A stretch of 9,383 nt of DNA from Candidatus Sabulitectum sp. (GCA_029934845.1 JAOZLN010000075.1:1-9383); one strand, 5' to 3'; counted from the stretch's first letter, positions 1 to 7,052 are shown. Notes: generated by a model from the letters alone, not told the origin. Numbers and translations: made by a program.

Positions 1-683
1 TCAAAATAATCGGGGAGTTTTGCTTCAAATATCATTTGCTGTTTTGAATGGGGATGGGTTATTGTAAGTTTTGCTGCATGAAGAGCAAGTTTCCCTTTTT
101 CCTTAACTCCGTACCTTTTATCGGCGAAAACAGGGTTACCCTTGTCTGCAAGATGAACCCGGATCTGATTCTTTCTGCCGGTGAGAAGGGCGACTTCAAG
201 AAGGCTGTAAAGCTCTGTCTCTTTTATTACCTTGTACCCGGTTCTTGCAAGCTTGCCTTTTTTGTCATCAGTGGTGGAGTGCATTTTGAAAGTACTGTCT
301 TCCTCCAGGTAAGAGGTGATCAGGCTTTCTTTCTCTTTCATGGATCCGTGTACAATGGCATAGTATGTTTTACTGAAACTGTGCCAGTTATCCTGCAGGT
401 AGTGTTTTGCCCTGGGGGTTTTTGCAAAAAGAATGATACCGGAAGTATCTCTGTCAAGCCTGTGGACGATGTAAATACGGTTCCTGGATTTACGGTTTCC
501 CTTTCTTACATAATCCTGTAACAGGTAATAAGCTGTGTTCTCTTTGATCTTGTCGGTACCCATTGTTAACAGGCCACTGACTTTGTTTATTACAAGTATG
601 TCTCTGTCTTCATGAAGTATGGAAATACCTCTTGGCCAGTGTCTTCTCGATGGAACTTTAAGGACTGTTTTGTTTTCAGGCAT
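1..683 (-). CDS. RluA-family RNA pseudouridine synthase, 3' end outside window
   Basis: Predicted to isomerise uridine to pseudouridine in rRNA or tRNA in the cytoplasm. I translated 227 residues of the open frame from the ATG at 683; the frame is still open at base 1, so the C-terminus is missing. The family motif HRLDRDTSG lies at about residues 74-82, and Asp77 is the expected catalytic aspartate. A second conserved block, GRKNQIRVHLADKGNPVFADKRYG-like, spans about 169-192. The stretch before the catalytic domain is only about 20 residues, so there is no room for the N-terminal S4 domain of RluC/RluD-type enzymes. NKVSGLL (33-39) replaces the usual NKPAGLL. A GGAG site sits 8 bases before the start. 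The gene follows the VF530 gene by 20 bases, so the two are probably co-transcribed. The family is certain; the modified site and the specific member (RluA, RluC, RluD or TruC type) cannot be read from this. Confidence 0.93.
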   Translation of the reverse strand, partial: MPENKTVLKVPSRRHWPRGISILHEDRDILVINKVSGLLTMGTDKIKENTAYYLLQDYVRKGNRKSRNRIYIVHRLDRDTSGIILFAKTPRAKHYLQDNWHSFSKTYYAIVHGSMKEKESLITSYLEEDSTFKMHSTTDDKKGKLARTGYKVIKETELYSLLEVALLTGRKNQIRVHLADKGNPVFADKRYGVKEKGKLALHAAKLTITHPHSKQQMIFEAKLPDYF

Positions 684-703
684 AATCTTCACTCCATGAA
701 TAT

Positions 704-970
704 TTATCTTTTGTTAAGACGCTTCATCTCGGCTTTTCTACGCTTACGCTTCTCTCTTTTCACTGTTACCAGATACAGATCTTCAACTTTTTTCCTTGCC
801 CATGGTGTTTTTCGAAGAAACTTCAAACTAGATTTAACCGATGGATCACTGTCAAAACAACGGATCTTTATCAATTGTCCTAATTCTTCCCAGCCGTAAT
901 ATTCTTCCAGGCTGGTGACTATTTTCTGCAGGGTAATACCGTGCAGCGGGTTATTGATCTGATCAGCCAT
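704..970 (-). CDS. VF530 family (DUF2132) small protein
   Basis: A protein of 88 residues matching the VF530/DUF2132 family, which is described as DNA-binding but has no settled function. Recognisable family segments are NNPLHGITL (6-14), the helix around EEYYGWEELG (22-31), IRCFDSDPSVKSSLKFLRKTPWAR (36-59) and the following KVEDLYL. After the domain comes a strongly basic tail, residues 71-88, with 12 Lys/Arg in 18 residues, which could help it bind nucleic acid. I chose the ATG at 970 because GAGGAG lies 10 bases upstream and MADQINNPLHG resembles family N-termini. An in-frame TTG at 988 would overlap that site and add six unlikely residues. The start overlaps the end of the YehS-like gene by 8 bases, suggesting translational coupling. 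The pseudouridine synthase gene follows 20 bases later. Confidence 0.88.
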   Translation of the reverse strand: MADQINNPLHGITLQKIVTSLEEYYGWEELGQLIKIRCFDSDPSVKSSLKFLRKTPWARKKVEDLYLVTVKREKRKRRKAEMKRLNKR

Positions 971-1448
971 TGTCCGGCTGCTCCTCAATGTTGGGACGAT
1001 ACTTCAACTGCATTCCCTTAAGAAATCTGCGCAGAGTCTGATCTTTGCATTCCCGGAAGTGTCTGTGCCCCGGTTTACGGAACAGAGAGCTGAGTTCATG
1101 CTTGCTGAATGTAAAACCTGCCAGTTTCATCAGCTCAAGAATATCTTCCGCTTTCAGGTTAAGAGCGATCCTCAGTTTTTTCATTATCATGTTGTTTGTA
1201 AGCCGGTTAACAGGCTCAGGCTGAGAACCGTCTTTCGGACCGCGTAAATCGATGATCAGGCCGTTTAAAAAGCTTGAGAACTGTGTATCGGAACATTTCT
1301 GAAAAGCAGGGTTATCATCTCTGCTGAGCCAGTTACAAACCTGGTTTCTGGTTACCTGCACACCTGCTTTACTAAAGATCTCAATCATTCCTGAATCGCT
1401 GATGTTCAGCGAGTACCTGATCCGACGAAGTATGTCATTATTTTGCAA
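963..1448 (-). CDS. yehS: YehS-like DUF1456 family protein
   Basis: A protein of 161 residues made of two homologous helical DUF1456 repeats, about residues 3-64 (starting NNDILRRIRYSLN) and 85-146 (starting NNMIMKKLRIALN). Each repeat ends in a comparable segment: AFQKCSDTQFSSFLNGL in the first and HFRECKDQTLRRFLKGM in the second. Length and architecture agree with E. coli YehS as I remember it. The biochemical function of the family is unknown. The start is taken as TTG at 1448: AGGAG lies 6 bases upstream and the protein then begins MQNNDILRR, lining up with YehS. An upstream in-frame TTG at 1463 would swallow that ribosome site. This is the first gene after a 135-base gap and overlaps the VF530 gene by 8 bases, so it probably leads a yehS-VF530-RluA transcription unit. 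There is no signal peptide or membrane segment, so a cytoplasmic location is likely. Confidence 0.9.
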   Translation of the reverse strand: MQNNDILRRIRYSLNISDSGMIEIFSKAGVQVTRNQVCNWLSRDDNPAFQKCSDTQFSSFLNGLIIDLRGPKDGSQPEPVNRLTNNMIMKKLRIALNLKAEDILELMKLAGFTFSKHELSSLFRKPGHRHFRECKDQTLRRFLKGMQLKYRPNIEEQPDNG

Positions 1449-1454
1449 AGTATT

Positions 1455-1459
1455 CTCCT
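1455..1459 (-). promoter_or_regulatory. Ribosome binding site deciding the TTG start of the YehS-like gene
   Basis: On the minus strand the sequence reads AGGAG, six bases, then TTG CAA AAT AAT GAC. The site lies between two candidate in-frame TTG codons (1463 and 1448) and fits only the second. No in-frame ATG is placed to use it. This makes TTG at 1448 the likely initiator. Confidence 0.7.
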
Positions 1460-1477
1460 GCAATCTATTTCAAGTTG

Positions 1478-1505
1478 GACCCGGCGAAATTGATTCTGCC
1501 GGATC
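1478..1505 (-). other. Hairpin in the leader of the YehS-like gene
   Basis: On the minus strand GATCCGGC pairs with GCCGGGTC (8 pairs, one of them a G-T wobble). After one unpaired A, GAA pairs with TTC around a five-base TCAAT loop. The stem lies about 18 bases before the AGGAG site of the YehS-like gene and about 80 bases after the stop of the NAD-kinase-like gene. No run of T follows, so it is not a standard intrinsic terminator. It could be a leader structure, an mRNA-stabilising 3' end or chance. Seen by eye; folding energy was not computed. Confidence 0.4.
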
Positions 1506-1523
1506 TTAGCACTTTTCTATGCT

Positions 1524-1551
1524 TACATAAGGCCGATTACTAACAGGTCAA
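1524..1551 (-). promoter_or_regulatory. Possible weak sigma70-type promoter for the YehS-VF530-RluA unit
   Basis: On the minus strand TTGACC (1551-1546, 5 of 6 bases matching TTGACA) is followed after 16 bases by TATGTA (1529-1524), a poor -10 match. A second TTGACC lies 15 bases upstream (1566-1561). The position, in the only long gap of the window and directly before a new gene block, favours a promoter, but the -10 is weak. Tentative. Confidence 0.25.
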
Positions 1552-1583
1552 GCCTCGCAGGGTCAACACACAAATTTGATGCC

Positions 1584-2522
1584 TTATACAACAAGGTGCC
1601 CTTTTTTATCAGCAAGACTAATGACTGCTCTGGTACCAGAGTTGAATTGAAGAAAATCAGACTCGATCCCATCGCTGAAGATCACACCATTCTCCGGCAT
1701 GTGCGAAACCAGAATAAGCGGGCTCCCGGAAGTCAACTTCCCAAAAACAATAGCTGCTCCGGATGTCTTGCTGGGCCAGGGTTCCCGCACTGAAAAATAC
1801 AAATAATTGGAATCCCATTCAAATGCCCTCTCGCTGAAAGCATCAGGGGATATATTCTCTAATGACGAAGTTATGCCGGCAGCCCCGGCCAGAATACTTC
1901 TAAACCATCCGGTGGACCCCAGCCCGGTAGAAACGATAATACCACTTGAGGAATGGTTCTCCTTTCTGTCGCCGACACTTATAGAGTACCTGGCAGATGT
2001 GTGAGTTTGCGGGCCTATAAAAAGATCATTGACCCCGAACATGATTTCACCGTTGTTAAGCTCTGCCCGTGCCATGGTTATGTCTCGAACCGGTCGCCCC
2101 GAGGCGAACACCTCTGGTACGATCAGATCCAGGTCGGAAACGGCGAAGGGCAGAAGTACTCCCTCCCACCTGTCTGTATCTGGATTTACACCAATAAGTA
2201 ATTGCTTGTCCAGGTATTTCAGAATATTCGCAACCAGCCCATCCCTGCCCAATGCAACAACAAGATCCGACGGACCGAAAATAAAATTAGGCAGGAAAGC
2301 ACGGTCGAGTGTTTGCAGGCGCCCATGACGAGCGAGTATACCCTTGATCTGGCCAACAGCTCGCTTATATGTTGCATCCTCCATCTGATAGTCAGAGAAG
2401 TCTGCTCCCTGGTGCTCCACATAAAATCTGGCATTATTAACAGTGTTGAACCGTGCTATAAGATCATCAAGACGGGTTCTCTGAACCACAAGAATAATTT
2501 TGTTCTCAGAGAGTGGATCCAT
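1584..2522 (-). CDS. Divergent NAD-kinase-like protein coupled to the SPFH gene
   Basis: A protein of 312 residues with the skeleton of the NAD kinase (PpnK/NadK) fold. The glycine-rich loop region reads VVALGRDGLVAN (88-99) where classical enzymes have GGDGT. NPDTDRWEGVLLPF follows (113-126). NDLFIG (165-170) sits where NAD kinases have the NE/ND motif, STGLGSTGW (198-206) corresponds to STPTGSTAY, and FSDGIE (282-287) to the late DG motif. The overall order is kept, but the second Gly of GGDG is Arg and Thr is Leu. It may therefore be a kinase with another substrate, or a nucleotide sensor without kinase activity; I cannot call it the housekeeping NAD kinase. Its ATG shares one base with the TGA of the SPFH gene (TGATG), so translation is probably coupled. 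There is no signal peptide or membrane segment. Fold assignment is fairly sure, activity is not. Confidence 0.78.
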   Translation of the reverse strand: MDPLSENKIILVVQRTRLDDLIARFNTVNNARFYVEHQGADFSDYQMEDATYKRAVGQIKGILARHGRLQTLDRAFLPNFIFGPSDLVVALGRDGLVANILKYLDKQLLIGVNPDTDRWEGVLLPFAVSDLDLIVPEVFASGRPVRDITMARAELNNGEIMFGVNDLFIGPQTHTSARYSISVGDRKENHSSSGIIVSTGLGSTGWFRSILAGAAGITSSLENISPDAFSERAFEWDSNYLYFSVREPWPSKTSGAAIVFGKLTSGSPLILVSHMPENGVIFSDGIESDFLQFNSGTRAVISLADKKGHLVV

Positions 2523-3544
2523 CAGCTGGATATATCCTGATCAAGCAGTTCCCGAAGCAGATCCGGTGATATGTTCAGCTGCCCGATCTTTTCCGAATTT
2601 TCGGCCAGTTCCTTGAATGCCAGAGCAACAAGTTGCCCGGGCTTCATTCCTGCACTGGTAAGTGCCTGAAGGATCACCGGGTCTGTTTTGGAGAATGCCT
2701 TCATGGAGACAGAGATGGCATATGCACTGGCATCAGCTTCTTCTCTGGCGTTAGCCGTGGAAAGCAGAACCAGTTCTTTGTTCTTCTGCTCCAGCGCAAT
2801 TTTTGCAGCCATTTCATCTTCTCTGATCTCGCGGGTTTTCCTCTGAACAGATTTTTCCGTCTCCATCTGAGTTTCTTTGATCTGGCGTTTCTTATGCTCA
2901 ATTGCGATCTCGGTGTTAAGTTCGTTCTCTTTTATCAACCGCTCCTGCTCCACAGCAGCATTCCGGCGAAGATAGATGGCTTCATCTGCTTCAAGAAGGA
3001 TCTGTTCCCTGGCCTCAGCCTCAAGAGCACGGGATGTTTCCGGTGTGGGTCTGATTGCAAGAATTGATACTTCCATTACCTCAATACCCAGAGATGTAAT
3101 AGCTTTTGATGTAAGAAGACCTTCCTGAAGTGAGGTAACCAGCCCATCCGACTCTCCCAGAGCTTCACGGAGAGATAGTGATTTCAGAGATCCACGGGTT
3201 AAAACCTGTGCGTGATTGATAAGCCTTTGAGACAATTTCGCAGGGTCGTCTGAAGAGTACCCTTTCCCATCAGGGGTAAGAGAAAAATTCATAAGGCTGG
3301 ACAGCTTAACAGGGTCTGTAACACGATATGTAAGTTGTCCCTGCACTGTAACCTGCTGAAAGTCGGCAGTCACTTCTTCAAAAATAAAAGGAATGTCCAC
3401 ACTGCCCATGGGAACCAGAACAATTGATGTTACCGGTGCGAAGCAGAGGAAGGAAAGCCCGGCACCTTCTCGAATGAGCTTTCCGCGACTGTGCTGCATT
3501 ACAAAATCAGTCGGTTCCACCTTTACATAACGAATTCCAAGCAT
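2522..3544 (-). CDS. SPFH/Band-7 domain protein (stomatin/prohibitin superfamily)
   Basis: A protein of 340 residues. An SPFH domain covers about residues 5-165, with FAPVTSIVLVPMGSVDIPFIFEEVTADFQ-like strands and VTVQGQLTYRVTDP (65-78). A long charged helix rich in Glu, Lys and Arg follows (about 170-262), likely a coiled coil, including RRNAAVEQERLIKENELNTE (193-212). The C-terminal part (about 285-335) is LxALxxAGMKPGQLVALAFKELAEN-like. I see no N-terminal transmembrane helix or signal peptide; the hydrophobic stretch at 29-46 looks like SPFH strands. Proteins of this superfamily form ring or lattice oligomers and organise membrane or protease complexes; the role of this one is unknown. 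The ATG at 3544 has GAGG about 5 bases upstream. It lies 72 bases after fabD and overlaps the NAD-kinase-like gene by one base, so those two products probably act together. Confidence 0.9.
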   Translation of the reverse strand: MLGIRYVKVEPTDFVMQHSRGKLIREGAGLSFLCFAPVTSIVLVPMGSVDIPFIFEEVTADFQQVTVQGQLTYRVTDPVKLSSLMNFSLTPDGKGYSSDDPAKLSQRLINHAQVLTRGSLKSLSLREALGESDGLVTSLQEGLLTSKAITSLGIEVMEVSILAIRPTPETSRALEAEAREQILLEADEAIYLRRNAAVEQERLIKENELNTEIAIEHKKRQIKETQMETEKSVQRKTREIREDEMAAKIALEQKNKELVLLSTANAREEADASAYAISVSMKAFSKTDPVILQALTSAGMKPGQLVALAFKELAENSEKIGQLNISPDLLRELLDQDISS

Positions 3545-3616
3545 GATTCCCTCTTCCAGTTACACAGTTTCCAGCCAACGCCATGCCGGATAAGAATATG
3601 GTGTACTTACCCGCTG

Positions 3617-4546
3617 CTAACTCAGCTCATCCAGCGTCTTCTTTAAAGCATCAGCATCATGGGTACCGTAAACGGTAACATCACGGTTTCTGGAAAGAAG
3701 ACCTTGAAGAACCCTTCCCGGACCCACTTCAACAAATGTGTCAAAACCGTTCTCTATCATAAGCTTCATGGAATCCGCCCACAGAACAGGTGAAGTTACC
3801 TGTCTGATAAGCAGATCTCTGCTCTCTTCTACCCCTGTTATGTAACTTGCAGTAACATTGGCCACTACTGGAATTCCCGGATCAAAGAAAGCAGCTTCCT
3901 TCACCGGCCCATCAAGCCCACGGGCTGCATCATCCATCAAAGGGCTGTGCCAGGCTCCGGACACCTTCAAAGGAATAACTCTTCTTGCCCCTGCCTCTGC
4001 ACAAAGCTTACCGGCATACTCCAGTGGAATTTTTGCCCCGGAGATAACAACCTGTCCGTTAGAATTCATATTAGCAACGCCCACCGGCCCCTTTGCACTT
4101 GCTTTCTCTACGATCTCTGTTACTTTTTCCAGATCCATACCAAGAATGGCCTGCATACCGCCCGGGTACATATTGGCACATTTCTGCATGAGTTCTCCAC
4201 GAATTCTTGTAAGTCTTACTGCAGTTTCAGGTAAAAGAATTCCCGCAGCAACAAGAGCCGAGTATTCTCCAAGGCTGTGACCAGCCGCCCCTTCAGGTTG
4301 AATTCCAGCTACCTGCAGCACTCTGAGGGTTGCTATGCTGACCATGGTAATAGCCGGCTGTGCATAATTAGTTTTTGTTAACTGCTCAGCAGGTCCGCTG
4401 CTTATTATCTCCATAAGATCGTGCAGACCACTGAATTCGTAGCTTTTATCCAAAAAATCTGCTGCCTCGGGATAATCCCGGAGGTGGGCTTGCATGCCAA
4501 CTGCCTGCGATGCCTGTCCTGGAAACAGAAAAGCGATTCTTCCCAT
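3617..4546 (-). CDS. fabD: Malonyl-CoA:ACP transacylase
   Basis: Transfers malonyl from CoA to acyl carrier protein in the cytoplasm, supplying the extender unit for type II fatty acid synthesis. The 309 residues equal the usual FabD length. The N-terminal FLFPGQASQ (6-14) is present, the nucleophile elbow GHSLGEYSAL (89-98) holds Ser91, RIRG holds Arg116, AWHSPLM (198-204) holds catalytic His200, and Gln249 sits in RQVTSPVLW. These match the Ser/Arg/His/Gln set of E. coli FabD. The VEVGPGRVLQGL block (272-283) is also present, so the enzyme should be active. AGGAGG stands 7 bases before the ATG, and that ATG shares one base with the upstream TAA (TAATG). The usual partners fabH, fabG, acpP and fabF are not beside it; it sits between a membrane aminopropyltransferase-like gene and the SPFH gene. 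Confidence 0.96.
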   Translation of the reverse strand: MGRIAFLFPGQASQAVGMQAHLRDYPEAADFLDKSYEFSGLHDLMEIISSGPAEQLTKTNYAQPAITMVSIATLRVLQVAGIQPEGAAGHSLGEYSALVAAGILLPETAVRLTRIRGELMQKCANMYPGGMQAILGMDLEKVTEIVEKASAKGPVGVANMNSNGQVVISGAKIPLEYAGKLCAEAGARRVIPLKVSGAWHSPLMDDAARGLDGPVKEAAFFDPGIPVVANVTASYITGVEESRDLLIRQVTSPVLWADSMKLMIENGFDTFVEVGPGRVLQGLLSRNRDVTVYGTHDADALKKTLDELS

Positions 4547-7035
4547 TAAATTTCCTCCTGTATAAGAGATTGTGCTCTGTTTATTTCTATAACTAAATCA
4601 ATATTTCTCTGCCATCCGGGATCTGCCTCCCAGGCCATATCTACCAGTTCCAGTGCATCCTGGTAACGACCCTCATTATACAAGAGTTCCGCCCCGGTGG
4701 ATAGTGCCACAGACAGCCATCTTTCACCCATTGCAGTTGAATTCGTTTCGGATCGGAAAAGCTCGGCGGCCTGGGGAAGCATGGTATTCCAATAGACAAT
4801 TTGACCTGTAAACACAGGAGAGGCCTCTCCATCAGTATCCAGCCAGAGCAGAAGAGACATATTCTCTCCTATTGTCTGCTGAGGATCACCCTGGCACTTT
4901 CTTAAAAGAAACTGGCATGGAGCAAGATCATCTGTATTAGAAGCTATTTCTGACTCAGCAATGGAAACTACCTCATCACCTGAAAGAATTGGCTGAAGAA
5001 ACAGGGTCTCTTCCTCTCTGAATCCTGTAGCAATAAGCTGCTCCGCAGCAATGCTGTCTCTGAACATTGCACCAATATCCAGATGAAGCGGCTGGGCAGA
5101 CCCGATCAATATGGCGTGCCTGCCACCGGCTGAATGCACAGCAACATTCGGAAATACCCTGCTCCATGTTGCAATAATACGGGTAAACTCTTCTACTGGA
5201 AGCTTGTGAAGAGGAACCCACTGAGCGGCCACGCCACCGGGTTCAAGCCTTGAAAGCACAAGAGAGTAGTATTCCTCTGTGTATAAAAGCCAGCTCTCGC
5301 TTGAACCGGGATGTGTTGCATCACAAACAATCAGATCAAACTTGCGATTTGCGCCAAGCAGGAAGTTTCTTCCATCATCACCTATCAATTCAAACCTGGG
5401 ATCAAGATCGGGTCTGTTGTTCTGTTCCTGAAAGTGAACGGCTGCAAACACCACCTCGGGACATATCTCGGCACACACAAGGGTATCTATTGGATGCGCA
5501 AGAAGAGCACCGCTGGTTATTCCACCACCTAGAGCAACCGCCATTGCTGTTTTTGCCTGGGGGTTATAGCCCCAGGGAAGATGCCCAAGAAGGTAAAAGG
5601 CCTCCAGTGATGCCTGGTCCACCGGAACCTCTTCAACACCATTGATCCTCAAGCTTCTGTGATTATCCCAATCTCTGCCCAGAACTGTGACTGTGGCTGT
5701 TCTGCCTTCTTTAAAATAGACAAGAGTCATTCCCCGGGGTGTTTTAGAGCCCGGAGGCTGAGCGCTAAGAATAAGAAGAACGGAAACAACGGCGCCAGCC
5801 GGGGCAAGCAGCGAAAACACAAGTTTGCGTGATCTCCAGAATGCAAAGAAACCAATTAAAGCATTAAGACTTGAGAGAAAAAGCACTGCTGGAGTTACTC
5901 CAATAAACCTGAAAAGAATCTGTGCGGCAAGTACAGGGCCAACGGCTGCACCCAGACAATTAGCCATTGAAAGAATTCCCACATCCTCGCCCAGCTTCTG
6001 TTCTCTTGCGGCAGCCTTCACCATAAGAGGGAAAGTAATTCCCATAAGAATAGTTGAAGGAAGCATATAGATCATTGCAGTAAGAATATCACCGGAGATA
6101 CTGCCAGCCCAACCACCGGAAAAACTGAGTTTATCTGAGAGTGAAATAAAACTGCCCAGCGCAGTAAGAGGGATAACACTGGCCACACCCAGTAGCACCT
6201 GAACAACCCCGAAGAACACCAGAGGATTCCTTGAGGAACTGGCAATACGCCTGCCTGCAATGCTTCCGATACCGATTCCCAGCAGAACCATCATTCCCAT
6301 TGTGGCAAAAGCATAGGTACTGTTACCAAGTACAAAAGTAAGCTGGCGGCTCCAGACCATCTCCCAGGCCAGAGCAAGCATTCCGCTGGCAAAATACATG
6401 GCGAGAAAGAACATTCCGGGTTTCACTCCACTTTGAGATTCTTCACTGTTCTTCACTTGTGTGTGGGATGTTTTCATCCACATAAGAGAGATCATCGTCA
6501 GCGAAGCTCCCGCTACCAGTGTCATGGTAATACCGATGGTCTCCAGAAGAATAAATCCCGCAAGAAATCCGCCAAGTGCTGAACCCAGAGAGTTCAACCC
6601 GTACAGCCTGGAAACTTTTGCTGCGCCATTCTGCCCTTCCACAAGCCTTGCCATGGCAGGAACAATACCTCCGGCAAAGAATGTTGCAGGAAATATCATT
6701 AGAAGCGCAATAACAAATCTTGCGGGAAGCTGCAGCCCTGAACTGTAAAGAGCCGGATAAAGAGCTGTAACCAGCGGAGCAATCACAAGAGGAATAAATG
6801 AACACAGAGCAGCACCGGCAGCTGCGAATCTTAAAACAGAAACAGGATTAGCAGACTGCTCGGCCTTCCTGCCAAAATATCTGCCGCCAAACCCAAGACC
6901 CAGCATGAACGCGGAAAGAACCACTGCTGTAGCATCAGTACTTCCACCTGTAATAAGAAGAAGCTGACGATTCCAGGCTATCTGCGCAAGCAGAATACCT
7001 GCTCCTGACAAAAGGGCAAAAACAGAAATATTCAT
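4546..7035 (-). CDS. Polytopic membrane protein fused to a spermidine-synthase-like domain
   Basis: A protein of 829 residues of the fused MFS/spermidine-synthase type. Residues 1-425 hold about a dozen hydrophobic helices in two similar halves: each opens with a LSGAGILLAQIAWNRQL or ASGMLALAWEMVWSRQL segment (9-25 and 216-232) and continues with a small-residue LGLGFGGRYFG or LGIGIGSIAGRR segment. A Rossmann aminopropyltransferase-like domain covers about 436-705: YFKEGRTATVTVLG, LRINGVEEV, ALGGGITSGALL (501-512), a GDDGRNFLL segment (552-560), FDLIVCDATHPGSS (566-579), LYTEEYY (584-590) and NTDDLAP (700-706). Asp572 stands where spermidine synthases keep the catalytic Asp, but GGGDG is GGGIT and the second Asp of DSSDP is His. 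Spermidine synthesis is therefore uncertain. The C-terminus (about 770-829) is helical and possibly TPR-like. I prefer ATG at 7035 (17 bases after the preceding stop); GTG at 7068 would add 11 residues and overlap that gene. Confidence 0.85.
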   Translation of the reverse strand: MNISVFALLSGAGILLAQIAWNRQLLLITGGSTDATAVVLSAFMLGLGFGGRYFGRKAEQSANPVSVLRFAAAGAALCSFIPLVIAPLVTALYPALYSSGLQLPARFVIALLMIFPATFFAGGIVPAMARLVEGQNGAAKVSRLYGLNSLGSALGGFLAGFILLETIGITMTLVAGASLTMISLMWMKTSHTQVKNSEESQSGVKPGMFFLAMYFASGMLALAWEMVWSRQLTFVLGNSTYAFATMGMMVLLGIGIGSIAGRRIASSSRNPLVFFGVVQVLLGVASVIPLTALGSFISLSDKLSFSGGWAGSISGDILTAMIYMLPSTILMGITFPLMVKAAAREQKLGEDVGILSMANCLGAAVGPVLAAQILFRFIGVTPAVLFLSSLNALIGFFAFWRSRKLVFSLLAPAGAVVSVLLILSAQPPGSKTPRGMTLVYFKEGRTATVTVLGRDWDNHRSLRINGVEEVPVDQASLEAFYLLGHLPWGYNPQAKTAMAVALGGGITSGALLAHPIDTLVCAEICPEVVFAAVHFQEQNNRPDLDPRFELIGDDGRNFLLGANRKFDLIVCDATHPGSSESWLLYTEEYYSLVLSRLEPGGVAAQWVPLHKLPVEEFTRIIATWSRVFPNVAVHSAGGRHAILIGSAQPLHLDIGAMFRDSIAAEQLIATGFREEETLFLQPILSGDEVVSIAESEIASNTDDLAPCQFLLRKCQGDPQQTIGENMSLLLWLDTDGEASPVFTGQIVYWNTMLPQAAELFRSETNSTAMGERWLSVALSTGAELLYNEGRYQDALELVDMAWEADPGWQRNIDLVIEINRAQSLIQEEI
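4554..4559 (-). promoter_or_regulatory. Consensus Shine-Dalgarno site of fabD
   Basis: On the minus strand AGGAGG lies 7 bases before the fabD ATG, inside the last codons of the membrane aminopropyltransferase-like gene. A full consensus site inside the upstream coding region, combined with the TAATG stop/start overlap, suggests that fabD is translated strongly from the shared mRNA, by re-initiation or independent loading. Confidence 0.75.
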
Positions 7036-7052
7036 TGCTCTTACTTTTTGAT

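Noticed and set aside
48..521. Plus-strand open frame of 157 codons
   Set aside because: It is antisense to the RluA-family gene, whose catalytic motifs are clear on the minus strand; its translation shows no family features.
986..988. TTG at 988 as start of the VF530 gene
   Set aside because: It overlaps the GAGGAG site that serves the ATG at 970 and adds six residues not expected for the family.
2633..3067. Plus-strand open frame of 144 codons
   Set aside because: It is antisense to the SPFH coiled-coil region; its Cys- and Phe-rich translation is what reverse-complemented Glu/Lys/Arg codons give.
3545..3616. Promoter or terminator between fabD and the SPFH gene
   Set aside because: I found only a weak five-pair stem with a G-T pair and no convincing -35/-10 pair; nothing here clearly separates the two genes.
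3858..4280. Plus-strand open frame of 140 codons
   Set aside because: It is a shadow antisense to fabD, whose active-site residues are all intact.
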